Positions 62,150 through 64,000 of a DNA stretch of 64,000 bases are shown here, one piece after another (within the stretch, counting starts at the first letter, position 1; each line of letters opens with the position of its first letter). The notes under the pieces are model-generated. The model had not been told where the DNA came from. It saw only the letters and a program-made list of their open reading frames with translations, and did not search any database. Position numbers and translations under genes: made by a program. The DNA lies in NCBI RefSeq assembly GCF_000159995.1, contig NZ_GG700642.1, forward strand, positions 1,010,242-1,074,241, in the 5' to 3' direction. This DNA comes from Alloprevotella tannerae ATCC 51259 (lineage in GTDB: Bacteria > Bacteroidota > Bacteroidia > Bacteroidales > Bacteroidaceae).

Positions 62150-62986
62150 ATGTCAAGAACAACTTTTGACCAACTTTTAGAGGCTGGCTGTCATTTTGGC
62201 CACCTCAAGCGCAAATGGAATCCCGCAATGGCTCCTTACATCTTTATGGAGCGCAACGGTATTCATATTATCGACTTGCACAAAACTGTAGCAAAGATTG
62301 ATGAGGCAGCAGAAGCCCTCAAGCAAATTGCAAAGTCAGGCAAGCGCATCCTCTTCGTTTCTACTAAAAAACAGGCAAAAGATATCGTTGCTGAGAAAGC
62401 AGCTGCAGTAAATATGCCTTATGTTACGGAACGTTGGCCGGGCGGTATGCTTACCAACTTCCCGACAATCCGCAAGGCGGTTAAGAAAATGGCCAACATC
62501 GATAAGCTTACAGCCGATGGAACTTTCTCTAACCTCTCTAAGCGTGAAATCCTCCAAATCTCTCGCCAACGTGCTAAACTCGAAAAGAACTTTGGTTCTA
62601 TCGCAGACTTAACACGTCTTCCTGCAGCCCTCTTCATTGTAGACGTAATGAAAGAGCACATTGCAGTAAAAGAAGCTCATCGTTTGGATATTCCTGTCTT
62701 CGGCATTGTTGATACGAACTCAGACCCCAACTCTGTTGATCACGTTATTCCTGCAAACGATGATGCTAAACAAAGCATTGAAGTAATCCTTGACGCTTGC
62801 TGCGCAGCTATCGCAGAAGGCTTAGAAGAGCGCAAAGCAGAAAAGGTAGATCAGGAAGCGAAAGAAGTTGAAGAGAAAGCTCCTCGCAAACGTACAACTC
62901 GTGCTCGCAAAGAGAAAAGCGAAGAAGGCGTAGAAGCAGAATCTGCAACAACACCAGAAACGGAGGAAGCGCCTAAAGCGGAATAA
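62150..62986 (+). CDS. rpsB: 30S ribosomal protein S2
   Basis: 278 residues. The conserved core (about 1-230) has FDQLLEAGCHFGHLKRKWNPAMAPYIFMERNGIHIIDLHKTV, ILFVSTKKQAKDIV, TERWPGGMLTNFPTIRKAV and PVFGIVDTNSDPNSVDHVIPANDDAKQSI. The last 45 residues form a charged, disordered tail (KVDQEAKEVEEKAPRKRTTRARKEKSEEGVEAESATTPETEE), as in other Bacteroidota S2. The tsf gene follows after 34 nt, the usual rpsB-tsf pairing. Confidence 0.98.
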   Translation: MSRTTFDQLLEAGCHFGHLKRKWNPAMAPYIFMERNGIHIIDLHKTVAKIDEAAEALKQIAKSGKRILFVSTKKQAKDIVAEKAAAVNMPYVTERWPGGMLTNFPTIRKAVKKMANIDKLTADGTFSNLSKREILQISRQRAKLEKNFGSIADLTRLPAALFIVDVMKEHIAVKEAHRLDIPVFGIVDTNSDPNSVDHVIPANDDAKQSIEVILDACCAAIAEGLEERKAEKVDQEAKEVEEKAPRKRTTRARKEKSEEGVEAESATTPETEEAPKAE

Positions 62987-63020
62987 TCCACAATTATAAT
63001 CCTCAATTATTGATTTACTC

Positions 63021-63845
63021 ATGGAAGTAACAATTGAAGACATCAAGAAACTACGCACCTTGACCGGAGCAGGCCTTGGTGATTGCAAGAAAGCCTTAGC
63101 TGAAGCTAATGGCGATATGGACACGGCTGTTGAAATCATCCGCAAACGCGGCCAAGCGATTGCGGCAAAACGCTCTGATCGCGAAGCATCTAATGGCTGC
63201 GTATTAGTTAAAGCTGTAGAAGGCTTCGGAGCAATGATTGCTTTGAAATGCGAGACAGACTTTGTGGCTGCCAACAAAGATTTCGTAGCACTTACGCAAA
63301 GCATTTTAGATCTTGCAGTCGCAAACAAGTGCAAGAGCCTTGAAGAAGTTGAAGCACTACATTTGAATGATAAAGGAACAGTAAAAGATGCTGTAACCAA
63401 TCAGTCTGGTATTACGGGTGAAAAAATGGAGCTTGATGGCTACTTTGTTTTAGAAGGAGAGCACATTTATACCTACAATCACCAAGCAAAGAACATTCTT
63501 TGCACAATGGTACAACTTAATAAGGCTGCAGAGGAGCAAGGACACGCATTGACAATGCAAATTGCAGCAATGAATCCTGTAAGTGTGGATAAGGACGATG
63601 TTCCTGAAGAAATCCGTGCTGAAGAATTCAAGATTGCCATTGAGAAAACGCGTGAAGAAGGTAAACCTGAAAATCTTGTAGAGCGCATTGCAGAAGGCCG
63701 TATGAATGCTTTCTACAAAGAAGCAACGCTTCTCAATCAAGATTTTATTCAAGATAGCAAGATTACGGTTCGCCAATATCTGCAGCAAGCAGATAAAGAT
63801 TTGACAGCCGTAGCATTCTGCCGCTTCACATTGCGTGCTGAATAA
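63021..63845 (+). CDS. tsf: Elongation factor Ts
   Basis: Guanine nucleotide exchange factor that regenerates EF-Tu-GTP. 274 residues: EVTIEDIKKLRTLTGAGLGDCKKALAEANGDMDTAVEIIRKRGQAIAAKRSDREASNGCV, with the UBA-like N-domain and the first EF-Ts signature, then ALKCETDFVAANKDF, the TDFV motif that contacts EF-Tu. The C-terminus has KEATLLNQDFIQDSKITVRQYLQQ. Length is close to the short (about 275 residue) form in Porphyromonas. Ended by a strong terminator. Confidence 0.98.
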   Translation: MEVTIEDIKKLRTLTGAGLGDCKKALAEANGDMDTAVEIIRKRGQAIAAKRSDREASNGCVLVKAVEGFGAMIALKCETDFVAANKDFVALTQSILDLAVANKCKSLEEVEALHLNDKGTVKDAVTNQSGITGEKMELDGYFVLEGEHIYTYNHQAKNILCTMVQLNKAAEEQGHALTMQIAAMNPVSVDKDDVPEEIRAEEFKIAIEKTREEGKPENLVERIAEGRMNAFYKEATLLNQDFIQDSKITVRQYLQQADKDLTAVAFCRFTLRAE

Positions 63846-63875
63846 TTCAGAAGAGTAATTTCACTCCTTATAGAC

Positions 63876-63914
63876 AAAGCAGTTTGTACAGAGTATGTAC
63901 GAACTGCTTTTTTA
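63876..63914 (+). terminator. Terminator of the rplM-tsf operon
   Basis: AAAGCAGTTTGTACA (63876-63890) pairs with TGTACGAACTGCTTT (63896-63910), 15-bp stem with one mismatch, followed by TTTT. It begins 31 nt after the tsf stop. Confidence 0.9.
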
Positions 63915-63968
63915 GTATCTTCCTCTATATTATATAATATGGATTTCTACTTTTTAATCTTCTCTGCC

Positions 63969-63976
63969 TATCTTTG
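63969..63976 (+). promoter_or_regulatory. -7 box of the next gene at the window edge
   Basis: TATCTTTG followed by C. An ATG follows at 63989 (reading MKMD before the window ends), probably the next gene, but too short to identify. Confidence 0.4.
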
Positions 63977-64000
63977 CAAAAAGAATTGATGAAGATGGAT

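Overview
The window looks like a chromosomal segment of a Bacteroidales bacterium, most likely Porphyromonas-like. The evidence is the fused lpxC/fabZ gene, the Rpb6/omega-type rpoZ, DUF4293, HU-like and DUF6078 proteins, a degenerate retropepsin-like protein, a type IX secretion (T9SS)-style C-terminal domain protein, and promoters of the Bacteroidota type (TTTG, 19-21 nt, TAnnTTTG). The genus is inferred, not proven. Most genes are core housekeeping genes with short spacers.

Layout. 0-4 kb: the start of gap (edge), mscL, then bamD-rpoZ-DUF4293-ssb-PPTase. 3.9-5.9 kb: a decayed IS982-type transposase carrying an apparently intact IS4-type element. 6-10 kb: eno and a Zn/Cd-type P-type ATPase with a palindromic operator candidate. 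10.4-15.2 kb: a mini-protein that is almost only a T9SS-like C-terminal domain, then purB-rluB-asnS. 15.3-24.8 kb: a membrane patatin, a small membrane protein, an HD phosphohydrolase, serS-ruvX-def-TPR, and an HU-like protein. 24.8-33.5 kb: PBP1A, the lipid A genes lpxD-lpxC/fabZ-lpxA with a pRiA4b-ORF3-like gene and miaA, then a RidA-like protein. 33.9-40.3 kb: a tightly overlapping operon rlmN-pdxA-nucleotidyltransferase-ATP-grasp-CDP-alcohol phosphotransferase-flippase-like-HAD phosphatase, which looks like a lipid or phosphodiester head-group pathway. 40.4-41.4 kb: a gene-poor stretch packed with 69-, 22- and 45-bp repeats. 41.4-47.9 kb: DUF6078, pepD, an OmpH/Skp-like lipoprotein, tRNA-Ser(CGA), a PepSY protein and a DUF7017/TOTE-like protein. 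47.9-55.5 kb: two GT4 glycosyltransferases, a sodium:solute symporter, comF-comEC. 55.5-60.4 kb: a tandem pseudo-retropepsin protein, folC, mazG. 61-64 kb: rplM-rpsI-rpsB-tsf with a structured leader.

The most unusual feature is a family of dispersed intergenic elements of exactly 84 bp. Each holds four 18-bp near-palindromes (GTAC-N4-two-base centre-N4-GTAC type) joined by three 4-bp linkers, giving a strict 22-bp period. Clear copies lie at 10013, 17042, 33649, 52382 and 60603. A decayed copy is at 24068, a partial one near 3810, and an element of the same geometry but different sequence at 41132. Arm sequences change between units while the dyad symmetry is often kept. All lie in divergent or promoter-bearing gaps and none in the convergent gaps. 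They are not CRISPR arrays. They may be protein-binding site arrays or a non-autonomous repeat family, perhaps comparable to the minisatellite-bearing MITEs described in Porphyromonas gingivalis.
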